Positions 7,357 to 14,630 of a stretch of 47,120 nt of DNA are shown here, piece after piece. This DNA is from Clostridia bacterium (GTDB lineage Bacteria > Bacillota > Clostridia > Oscillospirales > CAG-272): assembly GCA_017531925.1 (NCBI GenBank), contig JAFXKD010000025.1, forward strand, positions 1-47,120, given 5' to 3'. The translations under genes and the position numbers were made by a program. The notes under the pieces are model-generated. The model was not told where the DNA came from and did no database searches. It worked only from the letters and a program-made list of their open reading frames with translations. Numbering within the stretch: position 1 is the stretch's first letter; each line of letters opens with the position of its first letter.

Positions 7357-7395
7357 ATATTATCACATATTTTGTAGAGTGTCAATATTTTGACA
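7357..7395 (-). promoter_or_regulatory. Promoter of the flavoprotein-AcnX operon with an inverted repeat
   Basis: On the minus strand TTGACA (7380-7385), a 17-nt spacer and TAATAT (7357-7362). The -35 is one arm of the inverted repeat TGTCAA-TATT-TTGACA (7380-7395), which could be a repressor site. Confidence 0.6.
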
Positions 7396-7430
7396 AAGTT
7401 TATTTTAAAAAAATAAAGCGAATTTAATAA

Positions 7431-7460
7431 AAAAAGCACTTGCCGAAGCAAGTGCTTTTT
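7431..7460. terminator. Terminator after the GNAT gene
   Basis: A perfect hairpin, AAAAAGCACTTGC and GCAAGTGCTTTTT around CGAA. On the minus strand it lies about 45 nt past the GNAT stop and has T-runs on both ends, so it may also stop plus-strand transcripts. Confidence 0.85.
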
Positions 7461-7502
7461 AATGTGAAGAAATGTCTAAGCGCAGCGAAAAGAGGATTTA
7501 GA

Positions 7503-7934
7503 TTAATTAATGATATACACGTATTTAAAAAGTTCCTCATCTTTGCCTACGCATACAAAACCGCATTTTTCAAAAAGTTTAAGTGATGCAATGTTTTTCT
7601 CGTCAACGGATACCATAATCTTAGTAAAATCAAGCTTGAGCTTTCCCGATTGAATATCTTTTAATATGATTTTGCCAATCCCTTGATTTTGATATTTTGG
7701 GAAAACCACTATTGACATATATAAAACTCGATTGATTAACTCAATTTGTGTAGTGGCAACCAAAACGTCATTAACATAGATTTTATAAAAAAAGACATTA
7801 TCTGTTTCCGTTACATATATCCAATAATTGTCTTCATCAATGCTAATAAATTGCGAAACGGACGGTTGATTGTAAGCGGCAAGAATAATCGGTATGTCTT
7901 CGTCATCAGATTTCTTTAATAAGCTGTAAATCAT
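7503..7934 (-). CDS. GNAT family N-acetyltransferase
   Basis: 143 residues, a single acetyltransferase domain. The acetyl-CoA pyrophosphate loop is visible as KYQNQGIGKIIL (about 93-104), preceded by the strand VLYMSIVVFP and followed by IMVSVDEKNIASLKLFEKCGFV, the usual motif B of GNATs. The acceptor substrate is unknown. The start codon overlaps the stop of the four-helix-bundle gene by 4 nt (ATGA), so the two are translationally coupled. The codon usage is more AT-rich than in the housekeeping genes nearby, which, with the repeat array upstream, hints at acquisition as part of an accessory unit. Confidence 0.8.
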   Translation of the reverse strand: MIYSLLKKSDDEDIPIILAAYNQPSVSQFISIDEDNYWIYVTETDNVFFYKIYVNDVLVATTQIELINRVLYMSIVVFPKYQNQGIGKIILKDIQSGKLKLDFTKIMVSVDEKNIASLKLFEKCGFVCVGKDEELFKYVYIIN

Positions 7935-8284
7935 TTTTCGCTTTCCTTCGCAGTCTTACAGGATGCAATCAGCAATCTGCGAATATTGCCGCAAAGCTTC
8001 TCCGCATATTGATATGTAGCTGTATCTATTCTATTGGTTTCATACATCAGCTTCAGCCAATAACTGGTTTCGTTAGATTCTTTCAATGCAATTCCCAGTT
8101 TTGAGACAAAATCCTTTTTGCTCTGTGCATATTGTGCTTCGTGGATATTTGCACCAACAGATGTACCTGCTCTTGCAAGCTGATCGGTCATATAAGAGCT
8201 TTTGGGCGCAGTTACACCGTCAACAAGATTAACAATTGCAACTGCAAACTCAAAGGATAGATCAAGTAATTTGTTTTCGGACAT
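7931..8284 (-). CDS. Four-helix-bundle protein, S23 / Avd-like
   Basis: 117 residues from ATG at 8284, which has GAAGGTG upstream. The 46 further codons open to 8422 run into the palindrome array and are not believable coding sequence. Marks of the family are the N-terminal helix LLDLSFEFAVAIVNLVD, the SSYMTDQLARAGTSVGANIHEA segment (first two dozen residues of helix 2) and the ESNETSYWLKLMYE helix. This fold was first seen as the S23 protein encoded inside 23S rRNA intervening sequences. Avd of diversity-generating retroelements has the same fold and binds nucleic acid as a pentamer. No reverse transcriptase lies here. RNA or DNA binding at the adjacent repeats is a reasonable but unproven role. 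It is coupled to the GNAT gene. Confidence 0.85.
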   Translation of the reverse strand: MSENKLLDLSFEFAVAIVNLVDGVTAPKSSYMTDQLARAGTSVGANIHEAQYAQSKKDFVSKLGIALKESNETSYWLKLMYETNRIDTATYQYAEKLCGNIRRLLIASCKTAKESEK

Positions 8285-8316
8285 AATAACACCTTCTTTC
8301 AAAAGTTTTATATTAT

Positions 8317-8503
8317 AAATCGTAGCGATTTTCAATGATATATCGCCGTTGACGATATGATATACGGCCCTTGCCGTATGATATATTTGCGTTGCAAATA
8401 TGATATAATATCCGTTCCTCATATGCCGTAGGCATATATCATCGCAAGAAGTGCGATATCATATCGAAGATATATCACCCGTTCCGTGAGGAACGGATAT
8501 CAT
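8317..8503. repeat. Array of short palindromes joined by ATATCAT/ATGATAT linkers
   Basis: At least eight small hairpins lie in about 190 bp: AAATCG/CGATTT (8317-8331), ATATCG/CGATAT (8340-8358), ATACGGC/GCCGTAT (8362-8379), ATATTTGC/GCAAATAT (8383-8401), ATATGCC/GGCATAT (8421-8437), ATCGCA/TGCGAT (8441-8457), ATATC/GATAT (8461-8473) and CCGTTCC/GGAACGG (8479-8496). Spacers are forms of ATGATAT on the left half and ATATCAT on the right half. A perfect 13-bp long-range inverted repeat (8408-8420 with 8488-8500) encloses three of the hairpins. It is not a CRISPR, because neither repeats nor spacers are constant. It lies between the tRNA-His terminator and the S23/Avd-like gene. Confidence 0.85.
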
Positions 8504-8505
8504 TG

Positions 8506-8546
8506 AAAAGAACCCATATTCGTTGAAAACGAATATGGGTTCTTTT
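8506..8546 (-). terminator. Terminator hairpin abutting tRNA-His
   Basis: 19-bp arms (8506-8524 with 8528-8546) enclose a GAA loop, and both ends are AAAAG/CTTTT. It begins a single nucleotide after the CCA end of tRNA-His (8548-8550), an unusually tight placement for a tRNA operon terminator. Confidence 0.85.
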
Positions 8547-8547
8547 C

Positions 8548-8625
8548 TGGGGTGAGTGATGGGATTCGAACCCACGGCCTCCAGGGCCACAACCTGGCGC
8601 TATAACCAACTTAGCTACACCCACC
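8548..8625 (-). tRNA. tRNA-His (GTG)
   Basis: Read on the minus strand the cloverleaf is complete. The acceptor stem is GTGGGTG/CACTCAC with the extra G-1 opposite C73 that marks tRNA-His. The anticodon stem CCAGG/CCTGG holds loop TTGTGGC (anticodon GTG), and the T loop is TTCGAAT. CCA is encoded (8548-8550). It is the last tRNA in the Gly-Arg-His transcript. Confidence 0.95.
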
Positions 8626-8630
8626 GTATA

Positions 8631-8708
8631 TGGCGTGCCTTGAGGGATTCGAACCCCCGACCTACTGCTTAGAAGGCAGTTGCTCTATCCGACTGAGCTA
8701 AAGGCACA
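8631..8708 (-). tRNA. tRNA-Arg (TCT)
   Basis: The acceptor stem is GTGCCTT/AAGGCAC, the D arm GCTCAGTCGGATAGAGC and the anticodon loop CTTCTAA (anticodon TCT). The T loop is TTCGAAT and CCA is encoded (8631-8633). Confidence 0.95.
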
Positions 8709-8715
8709 AAAAATT

Positions 8716-8788
<73 letters not shown>

Positions 8789-8818
8789 ATAAAAGTTATT
8801 CATAAATAATGCTCCATT

Positions 8819-8847
8819 ATATTAACATAAAAAGTGGCGTATGTCAA
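8819..8847 (-). promoter_or_regulatory. Promoter of the tRNA operon
   Basis: On the minus strand TTGACA (8842-8847), a 17-nt spacer and TAATAT (8819-8824), about 30 nt before tRNA-Gly. Confidence 0.7.
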
Positions 8848-8957
8848 GAGCTTTTTACACTTTTTTGCAAATTTTTTTGGAAATTTTATAAAAAGGATTG
8901 AAAGTTATAAATAAATTTGTTATTATAATATTAATGTTCTTGAAAGGGTATTATAAA

Positions 8958-9467
8958 ATGCTTGATTATTTCTCACCGGACTATTATTTTGAGAGATTTG
9001 ATAAGATCTCTGTGGACTTTTTGAAGGAAAACGGAATTAAAACACTTTTGATCGATATTGATAATACGCTTGCTCCGTATCAGCAGGCGGAGCCCGATGA
9101 ACGCGTTCTTGCCTGGCTCTCAGAGCTTAAGGAAAACGGAATAGGCTTTGCCTTTGTTTCCAACAACTCCGGCGGCGTGCGTGTAAAGCGATTTAACAAG
9201 AGCATCGGTGCGCCCGCTTATGGAGACAGCTGTAAGCCATTCGCGAAAAAGACCGTCACACGGGCTCTTTCCGCGCTTTCTGGTGATATTAAGTCGAGCG
9301 CATTTTTGGGTGATCAGATCTTTACAGACGTTTGGGCGGGGAAGCGCTGCGGAATGAAAACGATACTCGTTCCTCCCATCAATGATTTGAAAAATCCATT
9401 CTTTGCTTTCAAGAGGTTACTTGAAAAGCCCATACTCAAGCATTATTTCAAGAAAAGTATTACATAA
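8958..9467 (+). CDS. YqeG family HAD-IIIA phosphatase
   Basis: 169 residues from ATG at 8958, which has AAAGGG 10-11 nt upstream; an upstream TTG at 8898 has no better site. HAD motif I appears as LLIDIDNTLAPYQQ (Asp-x-Asp near residues 35-37), motif II as FVSNNSG, and motifs III/IV as a Lys-rich stretch followed by GDQIFTDVWAGKRCGM. This is the pattern of the YqeG/PGP-like group, cytosolic phosphatases thought to act on phosphatidylglycerol-phosphate-like or other small phosphates. The physiological substrate is not assigned. It starts a tight plus-strand operon with the peptidase and the DUF1934 gene. Confidence 0.88.
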   Translation: MLDYFSPDYYFERFDKISVDFLKENGIKTLLIDIDNTLAPYQQAEPDERVLAWLSELKENGIGFAFVSNNSGGVRVKRFNKSIGAPAYGDSCKPFAKKTVTRALSALSGDIKSSAFLGDQIFTDVWAGKRCGMKTILVPPINDLKNPFFAFKRLLEKPILKHYFKKSIT

Positions 9468-9478
9468 AGGAGATAATT

Positions 9479-10564
9479 ATGACACAGCTTAAAAGATTGC
9501 AGGCTAAGATGAGAGAGCAGGGTGTTGAGGGTATTTTGCTTTCATCCACTCTCAATCAAAGATATATTACAAACTTTAATTATGATGACGGATACGTAGT
9601 GGTTTTCCAAAACAAAGCATATGTGCTTACGGATTTTCGCTATATAGAGGCGGCAAATGCGCAGATAGATCACGAGGATTTTGAGATCCTCACCCCCAAG
9701 GGACATCTTAAGCACGTTGCGGCTCTTGCGCAGGAAAACGGTGTTAAGACCGTCCTTGTTGAAGAAAGTGCGCTCAGCCTTGAATATCTCTCCTTCTTTG
9801 AAAAGGCGGCAGAGGGCAAGGTTACTTACGTAGGAGGCGCGTCCGCGATCCTTACTGCTATGAGAATGGCCAAGACTGAGGATGAGCTTGCCAAAATGGC
9901 AGAGGCGCAGAGGATCACAGATGCGGCGTTCAGCCATATTCTCGAATTTATCCGTCCCGATATGACGGAGATCGACGTTGCTCTTGAGCTTGAATTCTTT
10001 ATGAGAAAGAGTGGTGCGGAGAGAACTTCCTTTGACACCATCGCGGTGTCGGGCACGGCTTCCTCAATGCCCCACGGCGTTCCGAGAAATGTTAAGCTTG
10101 AAAGAGGATTCTTGACGATGGATTTCGGTTGCGTTTTTGATGGATATTGCTCGGATATGACGAGGACCGTTTGCATCGGTAAGGCAGACGAGGAGATAAA
10201 AAGAGTTTATTATACCGTTCTTAAGGCGCAGAAGGAGGCTCTTGCGGCGGCTTCTACGGGTGAGAGAGGCTGCTACCGTCTTGATGAGATAGCAAGAGAT
10301 ATCATAAACGGCGCGGGATATGAGGGAAGGTTCGGTCACTCTCTCGGTCACGGAGTTGGTATGTTTATTCACGAGAGCCCCCGTCTTGCTCCCGGTATCG
10401 ACAGCGGCGCTAAGCTCGTTACGGGTAACGTCGTTACCTTTGAGCCCGGTATCTATATTCCCGAGACCTACGGTTGCCGTATAGAGGATATGGCTGCTAT
10501 AACGGACGACGGCATCAGAAACTTTACAAAGAGCGCAAAGGACGAGCTCATAGAGCTTTATTAA
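9479..10564 (+). CDS. M24 metallopeptidase, Xaa-Pro aminopeptidase type
   Basis: 361 residues, typical of short PepP/PepQ-like enzymes. Residues 1-125 form the creatinase N-terminal domain (TNFNYDDGYVVVF..AYVLTDFRY). The rest is the pita-bread catalytic domain. Metal ligands are visible as the two aspartates of MDFGCVFDGYCSDMTRT, the His of FGHSLGHGVGMFIHE, and the glutamates of TFEPGIYIP and GCRIEDM. It should remove N-terminal residues before proline in the cytosol using two manganese or cobalt ions. The start has AAAGGAGATAATT before ATG. The upstream gene ends 11 nt earlier and DUF1934 starts 3 nt later, so all three are co-transcribed. Confidence 0.93.
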   Translation: MTQLKRLQAKMREQGVEGILLSSTLNQRYITNFNYDDGYVVVFQNKAYVLTDFRYIEAANAQIDHEDFEILTPKGHLKHVAALAQENGVKTVLVEESALSLEYLSFFEKAAEGKVTYVGGASAILTAMRMAKTEDELAKMAEAQRITDAAFSHILEFIRPDMTEIDVALELEFFMRKSGAERTSFDTIAVSGTASSMPHGVPRNVKLERGFLTMDFGCVFDGYCSDMTRTVCIGKADEEIKRVYYTVLKAQKEALAAASTGERGCYRLDEIARDIINGAGYEGRFGHSLGHGVGMFIHESPRLAPGIDSGAKLVTGNVVTFEPGIYIPETYGCRIEDMAAITDDGIRNFTKSAKDELIELY

Positions 10565-10567
10565 ACT

Positions 10568-11071
10568 ATGGTAAAAAAGAGTATAAGAATTAAGCTGACC
10601 TCGCTTCGAGAGGCATCCGATGACAGCTTCTTCGGTCAATTCCTTGACGGTGAGCTTATGTATGAGCCCCTTGAGGATGAGCCTGAGGAGGAAGAGGAGC
10701 AGGGTCCCATCGAAATGTTTTCGGAGGGAGAGCTTTACGTTACCGAGGAGCGCGTTATCATCGCATATGACGAGAGCGAGCTTACCGGTATGGAGGGCTC
10801 GCACACACAGGTGAGATTTGAACGCTCACAGCCCGGTCTTGTGACGATGATGCGACACGGCACGGTCAACACCATCCTCGTTTTTGAAAAGGGGAAAAGA
10901 CATATCTGCACTTATCAGACCGAGTATATGCCCTTTGAGATCTGCGTGCTTACCAAGGAGGTAAGAAATACCTTACTCACAAACGGTAGGATAGAGCTTG
11001 ACTATATCGTTGAGATCAGGGGCGCGCAGGCGGAGAGAACACAGTTTACTATCGAAATTTTTGAGAATTAA
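10568..11071 (+). CDS. DUF1934 (YwiB-like) beta-barrel protein
   Basis: 167 residues, a little longer than YwiB. The insert is an acidic loop (EPLEDEPEEEEEQGP, about residues 35-50). The remaining pattern fits the calycin-like DUF1934 barrel: FSEGELYVTEERVIIAYDES, then MMRHGTVNTILVFEKGKRHICTY, then LDYIVEIRGAQAERTQFTIEI. The family is cytosolic and of unknown function. Context gives little: it follows the M24 peptidase by 3 nt and ends the operon at a terminator (11076-11103). Confidence 0.8.
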   Translation: MVKKSIRIKLTSLREASDDSFFGQFLDGELMYEPLEDEPEEEEEQGPIEMFSEGELYVTEERVIIAYDESELTGMEGSHTQVRFERSQPGLVTMMRHGTVNTILVFEKGKRHICTYQTEYMPFEICVLTKEVRNTLLTNGRIELDYIVEIRGAQAERTQFTIEIFEN

Positions 11072-11075
11072 ATGT

Positions 11076-11103
11076 AAAGCGGAGGCGAAAGCCTCCGCTT
11101 TTG
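11076..11103 (+). terminator. Terminator after the DUF1934 gene
   Basis: Arms AAGCGGAGGC and GCCTCCGCTT with a GAAA tetraloop are followed by TT. Confidence 0.8.
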
Positions 11104-11161
11104 AATTTTTTGCAAATATTCATAAATAATGAATAATATGCAGAAAAAACTTAAAAAATAG

Positions 11162-11205
11162 TGAATAAATTTTCAAAAATCTATTGACAAATGAATAATT
11201 ATTTA
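11162..11205. promoter_or_regulatory. Two ARG-box-like ArgR operators
   Basis: TGAATAAATTTTCA (11162-11175) and TGAATAATTATTTA (11192-11205) each differ by one base from the TGAAT-N4-ATTCA palindrome bound by ArgR/AhrC. Their centres are 30 bp apart. The second lies between the -35 and -10 of the transporter promoter, where binding would block RNA polymerase. A weaker half-related site, TGAATAATATGCA, starts at 11129. Confidence 0.5.
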
Positions 11206-11212
11206 GTATAAT
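11184..11212 (+). promoter_or_regulatory. Promoter of the amino-acid ABC transporter
   Basis: TTGACA (11184-11189), a 17-nt spacer and TATAAT (11207-11212), a full consensus. The spacer is occupied by an ARG-box-like palindrome. Confidence 0.8.
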
Positions 11213-11246
11213 CACGAAGGTTGAAAAAGAATTGGAGATATATAAA

Positions 11247-12818
11247 ATGAAACGGACGATTATTAAAATTATTGCTTTGATAATACTTCTTGTAAGCGTA
11301 TTTGCTACGGTATCCTGCTCCAAGACGGAGAATAAGCTCATAAAGGCGGTTGACATTAAGCTTACGAACGAGGAATACGCCTTTGTGTGTAAGGAGGGAA
11401 ATACGGCTCTTGTTAACAGTATGAATTCCTTTATGGCGCAGATAAAGGAAAGCGGAGAATTTGACGCGCTCGTTGCTAAGTATTTTGAGGGAGAGGGCGA
11501 AAAGGTCGGCTATCCCGTGGCAACTACCGACGTGCAGAATACTAAGGACTTATTTGTAGTAGCTACCAACTGTCCGTTTGAACCGTTTGAATATATGGAA
11601 AAGGACGGATTGATCTATGGTCTTGATATTGAAATAGCCGCAGCGTACGCGAAGGCTAACGGTCTTGAGCTGGTAGTTAAGAATATAGGCTTTGACGAGA
11701 TTTTCGTTCAGGTCGGTGCAGGTTATGCGGATATCGGTATGGCGGGTATCACGGTGGATGCGGAGCGCGAGAAAACGTATGATTTTACGGTCCCTTATTA
11801 CGAGGCCTCGCAGAAGCTTATAGTTTTATCCGACAACAGTGATTTTGACAAATGCGAGAGCGTATCGGACGTTGAGTCCATGCTTTCATCGCTTAACGGT
11901 GTCGGCGTTGGATATCAGAGCGCGACCACGGGAAGTCTTTACGTTAACGGTGATGAGCTTTGGGGATTTTCGGGCTTTGATAATCTCGACGGTAAGGCCT
12001 ATGCTAACGCGCAGGTCGCTGTGAGCGATCTTATCAACGGAAATATTTATGCCGTTGTGCTTGATGAGGCTCCTGCAAATGCTATTATTGATGCAACCAA
12101 TGAGGCAAGCAGCTTAAATCTTGCCCTAAAGCTTGAAAATTTCATAAATACTCTTAAAAATCCGCATTATTCCGGTATTTTGCTCTTGGGATTGCTTAAT
12201 ACCGTTAAGGTGGCGGTCCTCGGTCTTATCATCGGTATAATCATCGGTACCCTTATTGCGATAGTAAGAGTTGCTCCCAAGTATAAATTGGCATACAAGA
12301 TACTCGATAAGATTTGCAGCCTTTATACGCTCATCTTCCGCGGAACTCCAATAGTTGCGCAGCTCCTTATCGCGTACTACGTTATAATACCCTCGATTGG
12401 CATCAAAATGGATGCGCTCAACGTGGGTATGATCGTGTTCGGTATGAACAGCGGCGCATACGTTAGCGAAATAATGAGGGGCGGCATAAATTCCGTTGAT
12501 AAGGGACAGATGGAGGCAGGACGCGCGCTCGGTCTTACATATTCAACGACTATGTTAAAGATAGTTGTACCGCAGGCGGTCAAGAACATTCTTCCCACGC
12601 TCGGAAACGAGTTCATAAGTCTTATAAAGGAGACCTCCGTTCTCAGCTTTATAGCGGTTTACGATCTTTATAAGGCTCTGCTCGATATTGGTATGGTAAA
12701 ATACGACAGTATGATACCGTATCTTATGATGGGCGTTATCTACATCGTTCTTGTGCTTATCATTAGTGCGGGGATCAAGATCATTGAAAGGAGATTTGCA
12801 AAAAGTGATAGAAATTAA
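11247..12818 (+). CDS. Amino-acid ABC transporter, lipoprotein binding domain fused to permease
   Basis: 523 residues from ATG at 11247 (GGAG at 11235). Residues 1-24 are a lipoprotein signal ending at Cys24 (ATVSC). Residues 40-80 look like the last strand and helix of a family-3 solute-binding protein ([16 protein letters not shown], then [13 protein letters not shown]). Residues 102-295 are the rest of that domain, from [16 protein letters not shown] through the [16 protein letters not shown] ligand region. Residues 305-515 are a HisM/GlnP-type permease with the EAA loop [20 protein letters not shown]. The binding domain therefore seems rearranged so that its C-terminal part comes first. 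It imports a polar amino acid; the ARG-box-like sites suggest arginine or another basic amino acid. It works with the ATPase that overlaps its end. Confidence 0.9.
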   Translation: MKRTIIKIIALIILLVSVFATVSCSKTENKLIKAVDIKLTNEEYAFVCKEGNTALVNSMNSFMAQIKESGEFDALVAKYFEGEGEKVGYPVATTDVQNTKDLFVVATNCPFEPFEYMEKDGLIYGLDIEIAAAYAKANGLELVVKNIGFDEIFVQVGAGYADIGMAGITVDAEREKTYDFTVPYYEASQKLIVLSDNSDFDKCESVSDVESMLSSLNGVGVGYQSATTGSLYVNGDELWGFSGFDNLDGKAYANAQVAVSDLINGNIYAVVLDEAPANAIIDATNEASSLNLALKLENFINTLKNPHYSGILLLGLLNTVKVAVLGLIIGIIIGTLIAIVRVAPKYKLAYKILDKICSLYTLIFRGTPIVAQLLIAYYVIIPSIGIKMDALNVGMIVFGMNSGAYVSEIMRGGINSVDKGQMEAGRALGLTYSTTMLKIVVPQAVKNILPTLGNEFISLIKETSVLSFIAVYDLYKALLDIGMVKYDSMIPYLMMGVIYIVLVLIISAGIKIIERRFAKSDRN

Positions 12819-13560
12819 AAATCTTCATAAGAAATTTGACGGCAAGGACGTGCTTGACGGCATCAACGTTACTATTCACGAGGGTGAGCAGGTGGCAGTT
12901 ATCGGTCCGTCGGGCTCTGGCAAATCCACCTTTATCAGATGTATAAACTGTCTTGAGGACCCCGATGAGGGTATCATTATGTTCGACGGTGAGAATATTG
13001 CGGATTTCAGCGTTGACATCAATCTCCACAGGCAGAATATGGGTATGGTCTTTCAGAACTTTAACCTCTTTAGCAACAAGACCGTGCTTGAAAATATCAC
13101 GCTCGCTCCAAAGCATATCTACGGCAAGCAGATGAAAAATCAGGGAATGAGCAAAAAGCAGATAGCGGAGCATTTTGATGCCGAGGCTATGGCTCTTCTT
13201 AAACGTATTGGGCTTGAGGACAAGGCGGATGCCTATCCTTCGACCCTTTCGGGCGGTCAGAAGCAGAGGATCGCCATCGTAAGAGCGCTTGCTATGAAGC
13301 CGAAGGTAATACTTTTTGACGAGCCCACCTCCGCGCTCGATCCTGAGATGGTCGGAGAGGTGCTTGATCTTATGCGCTCACTTGCGAATGAGAAGCTGAC
13401 TATGGTGATCGTTACTCACGAGATGGGATTTGCTCGCGAGGTGGCAAGCCGCGTTCTGTTTATGGACGGTGGCAATATTGTGGAGGACGGGACTCCCGAC
13501 GAGGTATTTGGAAATCCGAAGCACCCGAGACTTAAGGAATTTTTAAGCAAGATATTATAA
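12805..13560 (+). CDS. Amino-acid ABC transporter ATP-binding protein
   Basis: 251 residues from GTG at 12805, preceded by AAAGGAG inside the end of the permease gene, so the genes overlap by 14 nt. The Walker A (GPSGSGKST), Q-loop (MVFQNFNLF), signature (LSGGQKQR), Walker B ([13 protein letters not shown]) and H-loop (VIVTHEMGF) are all intact. The order and spacing match GlnQ/HisP/ArtM of the polar amino-acid uptake family. It energises the fused binding-permease protein, probably as a dimer with two permease subunits. It contains an insert of about 15 residues ([15 protein letters not shown]) after the Q-loop. A terminator follows at 13565. Confidence 0.93.
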   Translation: MIEIKNLHKKFDGKDVLDGINVTIHEGEQVAVIGPSGSGKSTFIRCINCLEDPDEGIIMFDGENIADFSVDINLHRQNMGMVFQNFNLFSNKTVLENITLAPKHIYGKQMKNQGMSKKQIAEHFDAEAMALLKRIGLEDKADAYPSTLSGGQKQRIAIVRALAMKPKVILFDEPTSALDPEMVGEVLDLMRSLANEKLTMVIVTHEMGFAREVASRVLFMDGGNIVEDGTPDEVFGNPKHPRLKEFLSKIL

Positions 13561-13564
13561 GACT

Positions 13565-13596
13565 ATCTCCGATGCGCAGAGAATCGGAGATTTTTA
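13565..13596 (+). terminator. Terminator after the amino-acid ABC operon
   Basis: Arms ATCTCCGAT (13565-13573) and ATCGGAGAT (13583-13591) with a 9-nt loop are followed by TTTTATT. Confidence 0.8.
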
Positions 13597-13689
13597 TTCG
13601 ACTAAATTTTGAAAAACACTTGATTTTGCGGGGAATTTACTTTATAATATACTATGTATCACTATTTTCATTTTGAAGTGAGGAAAACG

Positions 13690-14178
13690 ATGGACAGAAT
13701 ATCAAAGGAAAACTACTATCTTGATATAGCACAGACCGTTGCGGAAAGAAGCACCTGTATGAGAAAGAAGTACGGGGCAATAATAGTTAAAAATGACGTT
13801 ATCATCTCCACGGGATACAACGGTGCGCCAAGGGGCAGAAAGAACTGCAACGAGCTTCAGTACTGTATGAGGGAAAAGCTCTGCATCCCCCGCGGTGAAA
13901 GATACGAGCTTTGCCGTTCCGTTCATGCGGAGGCAAACGCAATTATTGCCGCTCCGAGAGATCAGATGCTCGGCGCAACGCTTTATATGGCTTGCGTTGA
14001 TCCTTCAAATGAAAATCTCGTGCCCAACACCACCTCGTGTATGATGTGCAAAAAGCAGGTCATTAATGCAGGTATTGCCTACGTCGTAGTACGCGACGAC
14101 AAGCAGAGCTTCCGCGTTATCGACGTGAACGATTGGATAAAGGACGACGACTCTCTTACGGGAACGTTCGGTTATTGA
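13690..14178 (+). CDS. Deoxycytidylate deaminase (ComEB-like)
   Basis: 162 residues from ATG at 13690 (GTGAGG upstream). Twelve more codons are open in frame but lack a ribosome site. The zinc deaminase motif is present: SVHAEANAI (catalytic His-Ala-Glu) and TSCMMCKK (the two Cys ligands), with TGYNGAPRGRKNC near the N terminus binding the nucleotide. It should deaminate dCMP to dUMP in the cytosol to feed dTMP synthesis. In the cysteine motif the common proline (PCxxC) is replaced by serine. It is followed at one base by rimI, so the genes dCMP deaminase-rimI-tsaD form one operon. Confidence 0.9.
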   Translation: MDRISKENYYLDIAQTVAERSTCMRKKYGAIIVKNDVIISTGYNGAPRGRKNCNELQYCMREKLCIPRGERYELCRSVHAEANAIIAAPRDQMLGATLYMACVDPSNENLVPNTTSCMMCKKQVINAGIAYVVVRDDKQSFRVIDVNDWIKDDDSLTGTFGY

Positions 14179-14179
14179 G

Positions 14180-14620
14180 ATGGCGCGCGTAATTCTTGGC
14201 GATAAGAGTCACGCTCCGCTTATTGCGTCGCTTGAGGCTTGCACTTTTACACATCCGCAGAGCGAGGGCTCTCTTGCAGAGTTTTTTGCATCGGAGCGGA
14301 ATTTTGCCGTTCTTTGCTTTGAAGGGGATGAGCTTGCAAGCTACTGCACAGTAACTACGGTGCTTGACGAAGCGCAGATAATAAACGTTGCGACCTCCGA
14401 GCATTATAAAAGGAGGGGCTGTGCGCATATGGTGATGACTCGCGTCCTTGAGGAATGCGAAAAGAGGGGAATAACCTTGATATCACTTGAGGTGCGAGAG
14501 AGCAATGATCCGGCGATATCCCTATACGAAAAGCTCGGCTTTTTGACGGCGGGAAAGAGAAAGGATTTTTATAGAGAGCCAAGGGAGAATGCTCTCGTAA
14601 TGATCAAAAATTCAGATTAG
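14180..14620 (+). CDS. rimI: Ribosomal-protein-alanine N-acetyltransferase RimI
   Basis: 146 residues with GNAT motif A in SEHYKRRGCAHMVMTRVLEE (about 73-92) and motif B in LEVRESNDPAISLYEKLGF, the signature of the RimI group. It acetylates the N-terminal alanine of ribosomal protein S18 in model bacteria and in Firmicutes commonly lies beside the t6A genes. Here tsaD follows after 10 nt, which supports the assignment. TsaB, which often precedes rimI, is not next to it. Confidence 0.87.
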   Translation: MARVILGDKSHAPLIASLEACTFTHPQSEGSLAEFFASERNFAVLCFEGDELASYCTVTTVLDEAQIINVATSEHYKRRGCAHMVMTRVLEECEKRGITLISLEVRESNDPAISLYEKLGFLTAGKRKDFYREPRENALVMIKNSD

Positions 14621-14630
14621 GAAGTTAATT

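Noticed and set aside
7931..8284. Diversity-generating retroelement based on the Avd-like gene
   Set aside because: No reverse transcriptase, template repeat or variable repeat was seen in the window.
8285..8422. 46-codon N-terminal extension of the four-helix-bundle protein
   Set aside because: It is translated palindrome array; the family start with a ribosome site is at 8284.
8317..8503. CRISPR array
   Set aside because: No constant repeat or spacer length and no cas genes; these are different palindromes with short shared linkers.
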